Positions 6,699 to 16,123 are shown, counted from the stretch's first letter. The stretch: 64,000 nt of DNA from Photobacterium ganghwense (GCF_003025595.1 NZ_PYMI01000010.1:39848-103847); one strand, 5' to 3'. Translations and numbers: made by a program. Notes: generated by a model from the sequence alone, not told the origin.

Positions 6699-9470
6699 TT
6701 AATGGGCCTGATCCCAGTTATCCCCCATGCCGGCATCGGCAATCAATGGCACATCCAACTCTGCCGCTGATTCCATCAGACGGCGAACATCTGCAGACAC
6801 CTGCTCCACATCCGACGCTTTCACTTCGAACACCAGTTCATCGTGCACCTGCATCAGCAAACGGACCCGATCTTGCGGCTGCTGACCAATCCATTCATCG
6901 ACCAGCACCATGGCCCGTTTGATAATGTCTGCCGCAGTGCCCTGCATCGGGGCGTTGATCGCGGCCCGTTCTGCGGCTTTGCGGCGCATCCCGTTACGCG
7001 ACTTAATATCCGGCAAATGCAGGCGACGGCCAAACAAGGTTTCTACATACCCTTGCTCGCTGGCCTGAGTACGGGTGCTTTCCATGTACTCCAGCACGCC
7101 CGGGTAGCGCTCGAAGTAAACATTCATGTAGTCCTGCGCCTCATTTCGGCCCATTCCCAGTTGCTTAGCCAGGCCAAACGCGCTCATGCCGTAAATCAGG
7201 CCAAAGTTGATGGCCTTAGCACGGCGACGCTGCTCGCTGCTGACTTCGTCCAGTGCAATCCCCAGAATTTCAGCCGCCGTCGCAGCGTGGATATCCTTGC
7301 CGTGACGGAAAGCGTCAAGCAGTGCCTGATCCCCAGACAGATGCGCCATGATGCGCAGCTCAATCTGGGAATAGTCGACGGCCAGAATTTTGTAACCTTC
7401 CGGTGCCACAAAGGCCTGGCGGATACGGCGTCCTTCCTCATTTCGAACCGGGATATTCTGCAGGTTCGGATCGCTGGAAGACAAACGACCAGTTGCTGTC
7501 ACAGCCTGATGGTAAGACGTATGTACACGCCCCGTCGCCGGATTCACCATCTTCGGCAGTTTGTCAGTGTAGGTGGATTTCAGTTTGGCCAGGCCGCGGT
7601 ATTCCAGGATCAGTTTCGGCAGCGGGTAATCCAGTGCCAGCTCCTGCAGTACCTCTTCGTTCGTTGACGGCGTGCCGGACGGAGTTTTCTTCAGGACCGG
7701 CAGTCCCATTTTCTCGAACAGGATCGCCTGCAGCTGTTTCGGCGAGCTTAGGTTGAACTCCTGCTCAGCCACTTCGTAGGCGTCTTTTTCCAGCTCGTCG
7801 AGACGTTTGGCAATTTCAGCCGACTGGGTGCCCAGTTTCTTGGTATCAATCAGAACCCCGGTACGCTCCATGCGAGACAGGACCGGGACCAGCGGCATTT
7901 CAATATCTTCAAACACCGACTTGAGCTTGTCATCTGCGTGTACTTTGGCGATCAGCAGATTATGCAGACGCAGAGTAATATCCGCATCTTCGGCCGCGTA
8001 CGGGCCCGCTTCTGCCAGATCGATCTGGTTGAAGGTCAGCTGTTTCTTGCCCTTGCCGGCAATTTCCTCGAAGCTGATGGTCTTGTGCTCCAGGTAACGC
8101 AACGACAGGCTGTCCATATCATGGCGGCCAATCACGCTGTTATAAACGTAAGACTCCAGCATGGTATCGAACCGAATCCCCTGCATCTCGATATCGTAGC
8201 GGGCCAGCACACTGGCATCGTACTTCAGGTTCTGGCCGACCTTGGCTTTGTTCGGATCTTCCAGCAGCGGTTTCAGTTTGGCGAGCACCCAGTCACGGTC
8301 CAGCTGCTGCGGTGCATCCAGATAATCGTGCGCGACCGGCACATACGCCGCTTTGCCTTCTTCAACCGCGAACGACACGCCGACCAGGTTCGCGACCATG
8401 TAATCCAGGCTGTCGGTTTCGGTATCAAACGCCACCACCTCGGCGTTGTTCAGGGTGGTCAACCAGGCTTCAAACGTCGCTTCATCCAGCACAATCTCGT
8501 AACCACTGCGGTCAATCACCGGGGCCACGTCTTTTTTCGGTGCTGCGGCCTGCGCTGCAGATTCATCCGCAACAATGCGGCCATCGCTGCCATCGAGCAT
8601 TTCGGCCAGCCAGCGACGGAACTGCAATTTGCCGAACAGACGGGTCAGCTCATCAGTATCCGGCTCGCCCTTCACCAACTCATGCGGGGCAAAGTCCAGC
8701 TCTACATCCAGTTTGATGGTTGCCAGCTCATACGACAGGTACGCCTTGTCTTTATTATCCAGCAGCTTCTGCGCCATGGTTTTCGAGCCGCGGAAACCCA
8801 GCGCCGGAATGGCATCCAGGTTCTGGTACAACGCATCCAGACCACCAATGCCGGTCAGCAGGGCTTTCGCCGTCTTTTCACCCACTCCAGGTACACCCGG
8901 AATATTGTCGACCTTGTCCCCCATCAGCGCCAGGTAGTCAATGATCAGCTCCGGGCCAATGCCGAACTTTTCCACGACGCCTTCCGGATCCATCACCACG
9001 TTGGTCATGGTGTTGATCAGAGTGACGTTTTCATCCACCAGCTGCGCCATATCTTTATCGCCGGTACTGATCAGCACAGGCATACCGGCTTTCGACGCCT
9101 GAGTGGCCAGCGTGCCGATCACGTCATCGGCTTCCACCCCGGTTACCGCGATCAGCGGCAGTCCCATCGCTTTGATCACCGCATGCAGTGGCTCAACCTG
9201 CGCACGCAGATCATCCGGCATTGGCGGACGGTTAGCTTTGTACTCGGCATACAAGTCATCACGGAACGTCTTGCCTTTGGCGTCAAACACCACCGCGATA
9301 TGCTCGGTCGAGAACTGACGAAGCAGGCTGCGCAGCATATTCACCACGCCAAACACCGCGCCGGTCGGCTCACCGTCTGAGTTCGTCAGATTCGGTGCCG
9401 CATGGTAGGCACGGTACAGATACGAGGATCCGTCAATCAGGATTAGTGGATTTTCTGGGATAGTTGCCAT
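6699..9470 (-). CDS. polA: DNA polymerase I
   Basis: This 923-residue protein is a full-length Pol I used for Okazaki-fragment maturation and repair. The N-terminal 5'-nuclease domain (about 1-290) includes LIDGSSYLYRAYHA and the GVEADDVIGT segment. The 3'-5' exonuclease domain (about 325-520) keeps the FDTETDSLDY acidic motif, so proofreading is probably active. The polymerase domain shows motif A (VDYSQIELRI), motif B (RRAKAINFGLIYG) and motif C (VHDEL). The gene is flanked by Spot 42 downstream and a divergent elbB upstream, a conserved order. Confidence 0.98.
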   Translation of the reverse strand: MATIPENPLILIDGSSYLYRAYHAAPNLTNSDGEPTGAVFGVVNMLRSLLRQFSTEHIAVVFDAKGKTFRDDLYAEYKANRPPMPDDLRAQVEPLHAVIKAMGLPLIAVTGVEADDVIGTLATQASKAGMPVLISTGDKDMAQLVDENVTLINTMTNVVMDPEGVVEKFGIGPELIIDYLALMGDKVDNIPGVPGVGEKTAKALLTGIGGLDALYQNLDAIPALGFRGSKTMAQKLLDNKDKAYLSYELATIKLDVELDFAPHELVKGEPDTDELTRLFGKLQFRRWLAEMLDGSDGRIVADESAAQAAAPKKDVAPVIDRSGYEIVLDEATFEAWLTTLNNAEVVAFDTETDSLDYMVANLVGVSFAVEEGKAAYVPVAHDYLDAPQQLDRDWVLAKLKPLLEDPNKAKVGQNLKYDASVLARYDIEMQGIRFDTMLESYVYNSVIGRHDMDSLSLRYLEHKTISFEEIAGKGKKQLTFNQIDLAEAGPYAAEDADITLRLHNLLIAKVHADDKLKSVFEDIEMPLVPVLSRMERTGVLIDTKKLGTQSAEIAKRLDELEKDAYEVAEQEFNLSSPKQLQAILFEKMGLPVLKKTPSGTPSTNEEVLQELALDYPLPKLILEYRGLAKLKSTYTDKLPKMVNPATGRVHTSYHQAVTATGRLSSSDPNLQNIPVRNEEGRRIRQAFVAPEGYKILAVDYSQIELRIMAHLSGDQALLDAFRHGKDIHAATAAEILGIALDEVSSEQRRRAKAINFGLIYGMSAFGLAKQLGMGRNEAQDYMNVYFERYPGVLEYMESTRTQASEQGYVETLFGRRLHLPDIKSRNGMRRKAAERAAINAPMQGTAADIIKRAMVLVDEWIGQQPQDRVRLLMQVHDELVFEVKASDVEQVSADVRRLMESAAELDVPLIADAGMGDNWDQAH

Positions 9471-9877
9471 AAAGATATTCTTATATCCGGGGGATGAAAG
9501 AGTTAGGTCGAGGTCTGGGTGACTGATTCACGCCCGCCACCGGGACACGCCGTTACTGCTCTTGCAGCAACAGCACGGTTAAAATCAACAGGCTCTAGGA
9601 TGCCATGACAGCCTGCAACTGTTAACCGCTGTTTTTGCACAATTTGCCCCAACCTGTGGATAACTTTGTTAGTAGTTCAAACGGGGCCGTTGATCAAGTT
9701 TTTGAAAAAACTTGAATAATCAAAAATATCCAATTAAAAACATAAGCTTACAAAATTAACCCAAAAAAGATCTTTGATCCTAAAATGATCATTAATTGTG
9801 GAAAACGTTAACAGACCGATATGAAATAAGCCGGATAGCGTGTAAAACAGACATCTCTGACCATAAAGGAAACCATT
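9471..9877. promoter_or_regulatory. polA-elbB divergent intergenic region with a DnaA box
   Basis: About 400 bases separate two divergent genes. The region is AT-rich in its right half. It contains TGTGGATAA at 9655-9663, which is a consensus DnaA box (TTATCCACA) on the minus strand, and a looser relative near 9797. No ORF was found. Promoters for both genes should lie here but I could not place them with confidence. Confidence 0.4.
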
Positions 9878-10528
9878 ATGAAGAAAATCGCGGTCATTTT
9901 AAGCGGCGCCGGGGTCTTTGACGGCGCGGAGATCCACGAAGCGGTGCTGGCCTTGCATGCCATTGAAAAAGCGGGCGCCAGCTGGCACTGCTTTGCGCCA
10001 AATATGAATCAGCATCATGTGATCAACCACCTCACCGGGGAAGAAATGCCGGAAACCCGGAATGTTCTGGTGGAGGCGGCACGTATTGCCCGCGGCAACA
10101 TTGAGGATATCGCCACCCTCAATGCGACCGACTACGACGGATTGCTGTTGCCGGGCGGTTTTGGCGCTGCCAAAAACCTGTCTGACTTCGCCTTTGCCGG
10201 CCCGAACTGTACGATTCACCCGGACGTGAAACGGGTCTGCCAGCAGTTTGCCGAGGAAGAAAAACCCGCCGGCTATCTGTGTATTTCTCCGGCGCTGATC
10301 CCGCTGATCTACGGGGAAGGGGCAAAAGGCACGATCGGCAATGATCCGGAAACCGCCAAAGCGTTCAACCAGATGGGTGGCGAGCATATCGAATGCCCGG
10401 TCGATGATTTTGTGTTCGATCAGGAACGCTGTTTGCTGTCGACACCGGCCTATATGCTGGCGGGCAGTATTTCGGAAGCCGCTGCGGGTATTGATAAGCT
10501 GGTCCAGCAGCTGGTGAAGCTGGCCTGA
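9878..10528 (+). CDS. elbB: ElbB-like glyoxalase (DJ-1/PfpI family)
   Basis: This 216-residue class I glutamine-amidotransferase-like protein is close in length and motifs to E. coli ElbB. ElbB has weak glyoxalase activity and was once linked to isoprenoid synthesis. Cys135 in GYLCISPALIP sits at the expected nucleophile elbow, and LLLPGGFGAAKNL precedes it. AAGGAAACC lies just upstream of the ATG. The physiological substrate is not established in the family. The gene converges on the ryhB terminator. Confidence 0.9.
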   Translation: MKKIAVILSGAGVFDGAEIHEAVLALHAIEKAGASWHCFAPNMNQHHVINHLTGEEMPETRNVLVEAARIARGNIEDIATLNATDYDGLLLPGGFGAAKNLSDFAFAGPNCTIHPDVKRVCQQFAEEEKPAGYLCISPALIPLIYGEGAKGTIGNDPETAKAFNQMGGEHIECPVDDFVFDQERCLLSTPAYMLAGSISEAAAGIDKLVQQLVKLA

Positions 10529-10542
10529 TTTACCGGGCCCGG

Positions 10543-10591
10543 AAAAGAAAAAAGCGGCGCTACAAGTCCTCTCAGGGGTTGTAGCTGCCGC
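10543..10591 (-). terminator. ryhB terminator
   Basis: The minus-strand stem GCTACAACC...GGACTTGTAGC, extended by AGCGGC/GCCGCT, is followed by TTTTTTCTTTT. Confidence 0.85.
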
Positions 10592-10719
10592 TCAGCAGAA
10601 GAGGTTTTCGTTTTCAGCCCTACACTAAAAACTCACCTTAGCTGAAGTACACTGGAAGCAATGTGAGCAATGTCGTGCCTTCATACGAGTCAGAGTTGTT
10701 CGACTTCCTCGCTGAGTGC
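10546..10719 (-). ncRNA. ryhB: RyhB iron-responsive small RNA
   Basis: The minus strand contains GCACGACATTGCTCACAT and the adjoining TTGCTTCCAGT, which match the conserved core of RyhB nearly base for base. RyhB is an Hfq-dependent RNA that represses iron-using proteins when iron is scarce. A promoter with -35 TTGCAA (10748-10753), 16-base spacing and -10 TATTAT (10726-10731) is overlaid by a Fur box. The inferred length of about 174 bases is longer than in E. coli (about 90), as in Vibrio cholerae. V. cholerae ryhB also lies near polA. Confidence 0.95.
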
Positions 10720-10724
10720 AAGTT

Positions 10725-10744
10725 AATAATAACCATTCTCATTT
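10725..10744 (-). promoter_or_regulatory. Fur box over the ryhB promoter
   Basis: On the minus strand AATGAGAATGGTTATTAT matches most of the Fur consensus AATGATAATCATTATC and spans the -10 to -35 interval. It would silence ryhB when iron is plentiful. Confidence 0.8.
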
Positions 10745-10774
10745 AACTTGCAAGCTTTTTATTGCGAATTATTG

Positions 10775-11227
10775 TCATTTGCTTGTCAGGGTCTTCACAA
10801 AATGCAGGCGATAATCCTCAATGCCGTCTTTTTTTTCCATATGTTCAATGAGATAGCCATTGCGAAGCAATAACCGCAACATTGCCGGAAACCGGTTACG
10901 CGATTTTACCCGCAACGCCTGATACCCCTGCTGCTCGACCCACTGCTCCTGCGCTTCCAGCAGCGCCTGGGCAACACCGTGGCAACGGCCTGCCGGTGCC
11001 ACGCCCCCCAGCCAGCTGTAAAAGCAGGTCTCGGACAAGCGATAACCAATCTTGACACCAATCAGGGCATCGTCCCGCTCGGCCACCAGAATCAGCGGCT
11101 GTCGTCCCCGCAGCCGCGCCGACAGCGCGGCTTTGTCAGCCGGTGCCGCAAACTCCGCAATCTGAGCCAGTACCACCACCGCTTCGTCAATGCTTGCTTC
11201 GCGTATCTTCATGATGCCCTCTGACAT
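10775..11227 (-). CDS. GNAT family N-acetyltransferase
   Basis: This 150-residue protein has a GNAT fold. A G/V-rich strand GVAPAGRCHGVAQALLEA corresponds to the acetyl-CoA-binding Q/RxxGxG/A motif, with a slightly degenerate R-C-H-G-V-A. The C-terminal NGYLIEHMEKKDG resembles the usual GF..MxK end. The substrate is unknown. GGAGGC lies eight bases upstream of the ATG at 11227; an internal ATG at 11212 is possible. No clear terminator lies between it and ryhB. Confidence 0.8.
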   Translation of the reverse strand: MSEGIMKIREASIDEAVVVLAQIAEFAAPADKAALSARLRGRQPLILVAERDDALIGVKIGYRLSETCFYSWLGGVAPAGRCHGVAQALLEAQEQWVEQQGYQALRVKSRNRFPAMLRLLLRNGYLIEHMEKKDGIEDYRLHFVKTLTSK

Positions 11228-11277
11228 GATTGCCTCCGATTGAGTCAGGCTGCGCCGTTACGCAGAGAAAGAAAATA

Positions 11278-11306
11278 ATAAAGAAAAGGCCGGCTGATGC
11301 CGACCT
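11278..11306 (-). terminator. yhhQ terminator
   Basis: The minus-strand stem AGGTCGGC/GCCGGCCT (one G-T style mismatch) is followed by TTTTCTTT. Confidence 0.7.
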
Positions 11307-11354
11307 AAACCTGTTCCCATTATTGCGGGAAATCCCCCGCTGTCCACCTGGCGA

Positions 11355-12035
11355 TTACGCGGCTTGCGAACGCCCGGCCTGATTGTCCGGCGCCAGCGTG
11401 GTCAGGCGGCGGATCAGGTAGTTCAGCAACACGCCATACATTGGGACAAACAGCCCCAGACTGATCACCAGTTTAAAGCCGTAATCCACCAGTGCGATTT
11501 CCACCCAGTGCTCGGCCATAAACGGATCCGGGCTCTGGTAAAACGCAATGGCGAAAAATGCGATGGTATCCAGCGCATTACCAAACAAGGTGGAACAGCT
11601 CGGTGCAACCCACCACTGGCGGGTCTGGCGCAGGCGGTTGAACACCGAGATATCCATGATCTGTCCCAGCAAATAGGCCATAAAGCTGGCGATCGCGATC
11701 CGGGCCACAAACAGATTAAACTCACCCACCTGAGACAGTCCCTGAAATTCCCCCTGGAAAAACAGTACCGACAGCAGATAAGAAATCGCCAGCGCCGGGA
11801 GCATCACCCAAAAAATGATTTTCCGGGCCATCGCCGCCCCGTAGATCCGAACGGTCAGGTCGGTCGCCAGGAAGATAAACGGAAACGTAAACGCACCCCA
11901 GGTCGTGTGCAGGCCCATCACGGTGAAAGGAAGCTGCACCAGATAGTTACTGGATGCGATAATCAGCAGGTGGAAAGCCACCAGGTAAAACAGAGCGTTG
12001 CGCTGTTGCGCGGGAGTAAATTGCGAAGTCGTCAT
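11355..12035 (-). CDS. yhhQ: PreQ0 / 7-deazaguanine transporter YhhQ
   Basis: This 226-residue inner-membrane protein has about six transmembrane helices and belongs to the YhhQ (VUT-1) family, which imports queuosine precursors. Characteristic segments are the FLATDLTVRIYG motif in the second or third helix and LGNALDTIAFFAIAFY near the middle. The length agrees with E. coli YhhQ (221). It is preceded by AGGTCTCAC and followed by a terminator, so it is probably monocistronic. No preQ1 riboswitch was seen upstream. Confidence 0.92.
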   Translation of the reverse strand: MTTSQFTPAQQRNALFYLVAFHLLIIASSNYLVQLPFTVMGLHTTWGAFTFPFIFLATDLTVRIYGAAMARKIIFWVMLPALAISYLLSVLFFQGEFQGLSQVGEFNLFVARIAIASFMAYLLGQIMDISVFNRLRQTRQWWVAPSCSTLFGNALDTIAFFAIAFYQSPDPFMAEHWVEIALVDYGFKLVISLGLFVPMYGVLLNYLIRRLTTLAPDNQAGRSQAA

Positions 12036-12218
12036 TGTGAGACCTTTTTGTCATTGGGGGAGAGGGAACCCAAAACGCTGCCACCGATCCGAACCGGAGC
12101 AGCAACCGAAGGCGGCGATTATACAGCAATCAGTTCGGTTAGCCAGCCGCCTGCCATTTCCACCCCTGACCTGTTATTTCAGCGCCGGCTGCTGTAAAGC
12201 ATAGCGGCGCTTAGCCCA

Positions 12219-12521
12219 TCAGCCCTGCAGCATCGTCGCCAGATAGGCCAGCGTCGGTCGGGCTTCACTGTCGAGTCCTTCCAGCCAGAGCTGGCCACTG
12301 TAATGCTCGCCTTTAAGCATCAGGCGGCAGCCCTCAAAATCCACCAGCCAGACATGCAAGTCGGCGTTAAGCTCCCGCTCCAGCACCTGCAGTTCCAGCT
12401 GCGTCAGCAGCGGCGCGACGACATTGGCAAAGCTGTCAAAATCAAACTCAGGGCCATCGATTTCCAGCAAGTTATGCTCCATATCGAGGCGACGGCAGGT
12501 GAAACGGGCAGTCAAAGCCAT
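12219..12521 (-). CDS. DUF3630 family protein
   Basis: This small acidic protein of 100 residues has no signal peptide or membrane segment. It resembles the DUF3630 family of Vibrionaceae and Shewanella-like bacteria, whose function is unknown. The start at 12521 (MALTARF) has AAGGAAT upstream; an earlier ATG at 12626 adds a low-quality extension. No operon partner is evident. Confidence 0.65.
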   Translation of the reverse strand: MALTARFTCRRLDMEHNLLEIDGPEFDFDSFANVVAPLLTQLELQVLERELNADLHVWLVDFEGCRLMLKGEHYSGQLWLEGLDSEARPTLAYLATMLQG

Positions 12522-12910
12522 AGGGTAATTCCTTCTTGTAGTGCTTTCAGCGCATACTTTCCTGTAACTAAGTGTTGCTATGCGTATCAAGGGGTATCCG
12601 TGCGCTGTTCTTGGATGGCAATCCATGGTCTTATTGCCGTGCTGCCGCCACGCCCTGTCGAGCGTGACCTGGCCAGCATCGGTGAAAATTCACATTCTCA
12701 CCAAATACGCAAGCTGTTTTGTAGCGAAAGATGCACTCCGGCGGCCTGCCGGCGTTGCTCTATAACGCATTTTGACCGGGCGCGGAAATGCCCGGTTTTT
12801 TTTCGCCCGATGTTTTCGCCCGGTTTTTTCGCATAGTAGTGCTGCATACCGTGCCTTGCCGCTCCCTCGCGGCAGCCAGAGTAACGCTCCGACTCCGTCA
12901 CAAGAACCTA
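12522..12910 (+). other. Gap with a possible short plus-strand transcript
   Basis: This 390-base gap between DUF3630 and recQ (both minus) contains a strong plus-strand terminator but no plus-strand gene of known family. The only plus ORF ending before it is short (12580-12765, 61 codons; alternative GTG start at 12682) and has no clear ribosome binding site. A small RNA or leader-like transcript is possible. Confidence 0.3.
12775..12803 (+). terminator. Orphan plus-strand terminator
   Basis: Stem ACCGGGC/GCCCGGT is followed by T8. Neighbouring genes are all on the minus strand, so it belongs to an unknown rightward transcript. Confidence 0.75.
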
Positions 12911-14767
12911 TTACGATGACACGGCATACGGCATGTCGTGACCCACGGTCAGGTGATCTTCAATCACGTTCATGAAGGCGGTGCCGTATTTCTCCAGCTT
13001 GCGCTGGCCCACCCCATTGATCGTCAACAACGCCCCCGCTGAAGTCGGCAGACGTTCAGCCATTTCCATCAGGGTCGCATCGTTGAACACCACGTACGGC
13101 GGCAACTCTTCTTCATCGGCAATCGCTTTACGCAGTTTCCGCAGCTTAGCAAACAGCTTTTTATCGTACTGACGGTTAGCCAGTTTGCTGCTTTTGGCAC
13201 TGCGCACCGCGGTATCCAACCGCGGGACGGCCAGTTCCAGCGCGATATCTCCCCGTAACACGCTGCGCGCCTTTTCGGTCAGCTGCAACGTCGAACTGTG
13301 CAGAATACTCTGGGTGAGAAAGCCCCGATGGATCAGCTGGCGCAAAATGCTGACCCAGAATTCATGGCTGTGCTCGCGGCCGATGCCATAGGTCGACAAC
13401 TTGTCATGGCCGTGTTCACGGATACGCTGGTTTTGCATCCCACGCAGCACTTCCACCACATGGGTGATACCGAAACTCTGGTTAACCCGATACACGCAGG
13501 ACAGGGCTTTCTGGGCCGCTTCCAGGGCATCAAAATGCTTGGGCGGGTCAAGGCAGATATCACAGTTACCGCACGGGGCTTCCCGAGCTTCACCAAAATA
13601 GTTGAGCAGAACCAGGCGACGACAGGTCTGCGCTTCAGCAAACGCCCCCATCGCATTGAGTTTGTGCCCCTCGACCTGCTTCTGCGGGCCATCTTCTTTT
13701 TCGTCGAGACAGCGGCGCAGCCAGCTCAGATCCGCCGGGTCATAGAACATGACCGCTTCCGCCGGCAGTCCGTCACGGCCGGCCCGGCCTGTCTCCTGGT
13801 AGTACGACTCAATATTGCGCGGAATATCAAAATGCACCACAAACCGGACGTTGGGCTTGTTGATGCCCATCCCGAACGCTACAGTCGCCACCACGATCTG
13901 GATATCATCACGCTGGAACGCCTCCTGCACCCAGGCCCGCTCATCATGCTCCATCCCGGCATGATAGGCCGCCGCGCGCATCCCGCTTTCATTGAGCTTT
14001 TCGCTGATCTGCTCCACCCGCTTGCGACTGTTGCAATACACAATCCCCGACTGGCCGCGTACATCCTTGAGATACTGGATCAGCTGAACCATCGGCTTGT
14101 ACTTTTCCTGCAGGGTGTAGCGGATGTTCGGGCGGTCGAAGCTACCCAAGTAAGAGTGCGGCTCGGTCAGCGCCAGGCGCGTCACGATATCCTGGCGGGT
14201 AGTGTCATCGGCGGTCGCAGTCAGAGCGATCACCGGTACCGTCGGCAGGTGCTGGCGAATCGAGCCCAGCGCCGCATACTCCGGCCGGAAATCGTGTCCC
14301 CACTGGGAAATACAGTGCGCTTCATCCACCGCCAGCAGGCTCAGCGGCAGCTGGCTCAACCGTTCGGTGAATTCCCGTCCCAGCAGGCGCTCCGGCGACA
14401 CGTACACCAACTTGATCTCCCCACTGGCCATCGCGTCCAGGGTCGCCTGCATCTCTTCCCGTGACTGGGTCGAGTTCAGGCAGGCAGCGGCGACCCCGTT
14501 GGCCCGCAGCTGGTCCACCTGATCTTTCATCAGCGAGATCAGGGGCGACACCACCAGCGTCAGGCCCTCGCGCAACAGCGCCGGAATTTGATAGCAAAGC
14601 GATTTCCCGCCGCCGGTCGGCATGATCACCAGGCAGTCCTGCCCTGCTGTTGCCGCTTCTATCACCGACTGTTGACCACAGCGAAATGTCTGGTAGCCGA
14701 ATACCGCCTGCAACACCTCTAACGGTGAGCGGGATGGTTCGGACTGACTGGCTGGGCTGGCTGACAT
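12911..14767 (-). CDS. recQ: ATP-dependent DNA helicase RecQ
   Basis: This 618-residue 3'-5' helicase of the RecF pathway shows Walker A PTGGGKSLCYQ, the DEAH box VDEAHCISQWGHDFRPEY with the aromatic-rich loop, and helicase motif VI QETGRAGRDG. The zinc-binding cysteines (C...CGNCDIC) and a C-terminal HRDC domain ending near NGVGQRKLEKYG are also present. The start at 14767 (MSASPASQ) gives a length close to E. coli RecQ (609). Upstream ATGs at 14815 and 14845 are possible, and none has a strong ribosome site. Confidence 0.95.
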   Translation of the reverse strand: MSASPASQSEPSRSPLEVLQAVFGYQTFRCGQQSVIEAATAGQDCLVIMPTGGGKSLCYQIPALLREGLTLVVSPLISLMKDQVDQLRANGVAAACLNSTQSREEMQATLDAMASGEIKLVYVSPERLLGREFTERLSQLPLSLLAVDEAHCISQWGHDFRPEYAALGSIRQHLPTVPVIALTATADDTTRQDIVTRLALTEPHSYLGSFDRPNIRYTLQEKYKPMVQLIQYLKDVRGQSGIVYCNSRKRVEQISEKLNESGMRAAAYHAGMEHDERAWVQEAFQRDDIQIVVATVAFGMGINKPNVRFVVHFDIPRNIESYYQETGRAGRDGLPAEAVMFYDPADLSWLRRCLDEKEDGPQKQVEGHKLNAMGAFAEAQTCRRLVLLNYFGEAREAPCGNCDICLDPPKHFDALEAAQKALSCVYRVNQSFGITHVVEVLRGMQNQRIREHGHDKLSTYGIGREHSHEFWVSILRQLIHRGFLTQSILHSSTLQLTEKARSVLRGDIALELAVPRLDTAVRSAKSSKLANRQYDKKLFAKLRKLRKAIADEEELPPYVVFNDATLMEMAERLPTSAGALLTINGVGQRKLEKYGTAFMNVIEDHLTVGHDMPYAVSS

Positions 14768-15031
14768 AGATAGACTCGACTGAAGATAGCTTTCCGCCGT
14801 GGCGGCGGGGGTCATAAGGCTGGCTATTCTATACCAATCCGCCACCCATTGGGAGCACAGCTACCGGCTGAGACCCGGTCGGATCGCGCCCCGAGCTTAG
14901 CAAGACGTGCAGAGAAAAAAGACAATAGTATTGATTTCGATCACGATTTATACTGCCCTGACATATACGGGTGAAGCATTCTGTTACCCGTCCTTACCTT
15001 CTGCACAATTTTCTCAGGTTCTCAGGAATAC

Positions 15032-15973
15032 ATGGACGAACAAAGCAAACAAACCCAGCGGGGGGTGATCCTCGCGCTTTCGGCTTACACCATGTGGGGC
15101 ATCGCACCGATTTATTTCAAGGCGCTCCAGCAAGTCAGCGCGCTGGAAATTCTCAGCCACCGCATTATCTGGTCGTTTTTTTTCCTGGCCGGGTTAGTGA
15201 TGCTGAGTAAAGGCTGGGGCAAGGTGCGGGCCGTGCTGAGCCAGAAAAAAATCCTGCTGATGCTGGTCGCGACCTCAACCCTGGTCGGTGGTAACTGGCT
15301 GATGTTTATCTGGGCGGTCAACAACAACTACATGCTGGATGCCAGCCTGGGCTACTACATTAACCCGCTGCTGAACGTGCTGCTCGGCATGGTGTTTCTC
15401 GGCGAGCGGTTACGCCCGATGCAATGGCTGGCCGTCGCACTGGCCGGGATTGGCGTTGCGGTTCAGCTGATCCAGTTTGGCTCGCTGCCGTGGATTGCTC
15501 TGGCCCTGGCCGCCAGCTTCGGTCTGTACGGCCTGCTGCGCAAGAAAATCAGCCTGGATGCCCAGACCGGCCTGTTTATGGAAACCAGCCTGCTGCTGCC
15601 GCTGGCAGCCATTTATGTCCTGTTCATCGCTCAGAGCGCGACCTCAGACTGGACGGCCAACGCCCCGTCCACCAACCTGTTGCTGATGGCGGCGGGGATT
15701 GTCACTACCCTGCCGTTGCTGTGCTTTACCGGTGCCGCGACCAAGCTGAAACTGTCGACCCTGGGCTTTTTCCAGTACATCGGCCCGAGCCTGATGTTCC
15801 TGCTGGCCATCACCCTGTACGGTGAGCAGTTCACCGCTGACAAGGTGTATACCTTCGGCTTCATCTGGGCAGCCTTGGTGCTGTTCAGCGTGGACGGCAT
15901 TAAAGGCCACCGCCACCAGCGACGCCTGAAAGCCGCCGCCAAGGCCGCTGCCGACTCGGCTGCCAAAGCCTGA
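15032..15973 (+). CDS. rarD: EamA family transporter RarD
   Basis: This 313-residue inner-membrane protein has about ten transmembrane helices in two EamA (DMT) halves. It contains segments typical of RarD: YTMWGIAPIYFKAL near the start and ALSFGLYGLLRKK-like sequence in the middle. E. coli RarD was first linked to chloramphenicol sensitivity in Pseudomonas, and the true substrate is unknown. AGGAAT precedes the ATG. The C-terminus is an Ala/Lys-rich tail. Confidence 0.9.
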   Translation: MDEQSKQTQRGVILALSAYTMWGIAPIYFKALQQVSALEILSHRIIWSFFFLAGLVMLSKGWGKVRAVLSQKKILLMLVATSTLVGGNWLMFIWAVNNNYMLDASLGYYINPLLNVLLGMVFLGERLRPMQWLAVALAGIGVAVQLIQFGSLPWIALALAASFGLYGLLRKKISLDAQTGLFMETSLLLPLAAIYVLFIAQSATSDWTANAPSTNLLLMAAGIVTTLPLLCFTGAATKLKLSTLGFFQYIGPSLMFLLAITLYGEQFTADKVYTFGFIWAALVLFSVDGIKGHRHQRRLKAAAKAAADSAAKA

Positions 15974-15992
15974 CCTTCCCGCCATGGCCGGT

Positions 15993-16023
15993 TGTGAATT
16001 TTTTACAAGTCTGCACCGGCCAA
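15993..16023 (+). promoter_or_regulatory. Putative AraC-regulator site 1 (upstream of the araC-type gene)
   Basis: The 31-base segment starts TGTGAATTTTTTACAAG and ends CGGCCAA. The same pattern recurs before the LysE gene (16952-16982), 16 of the first 17 bases being identical. This suggests a shared operator for the AraC regulator. Confidence 0.55.
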
Positions 16024-16123
16024 TTATGCTCTACTGATGATGTTCGACTGAAGGACAGCGGTAGGCTGTGCGACGAAGGGGGAATCACTCCATCGGCACA
16101 GGGCAGAGAATGAAGGAAAAAGT

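Noticed and set aside
7938..9380. Long plus-strand ORF (480 codons) opposite polA
   Set aside because: It lies wholly antisense to polA, and its Arg/Gln/His-rich composition is the usual mirror of a GC-biased coding strand. It has no recognisable motif.
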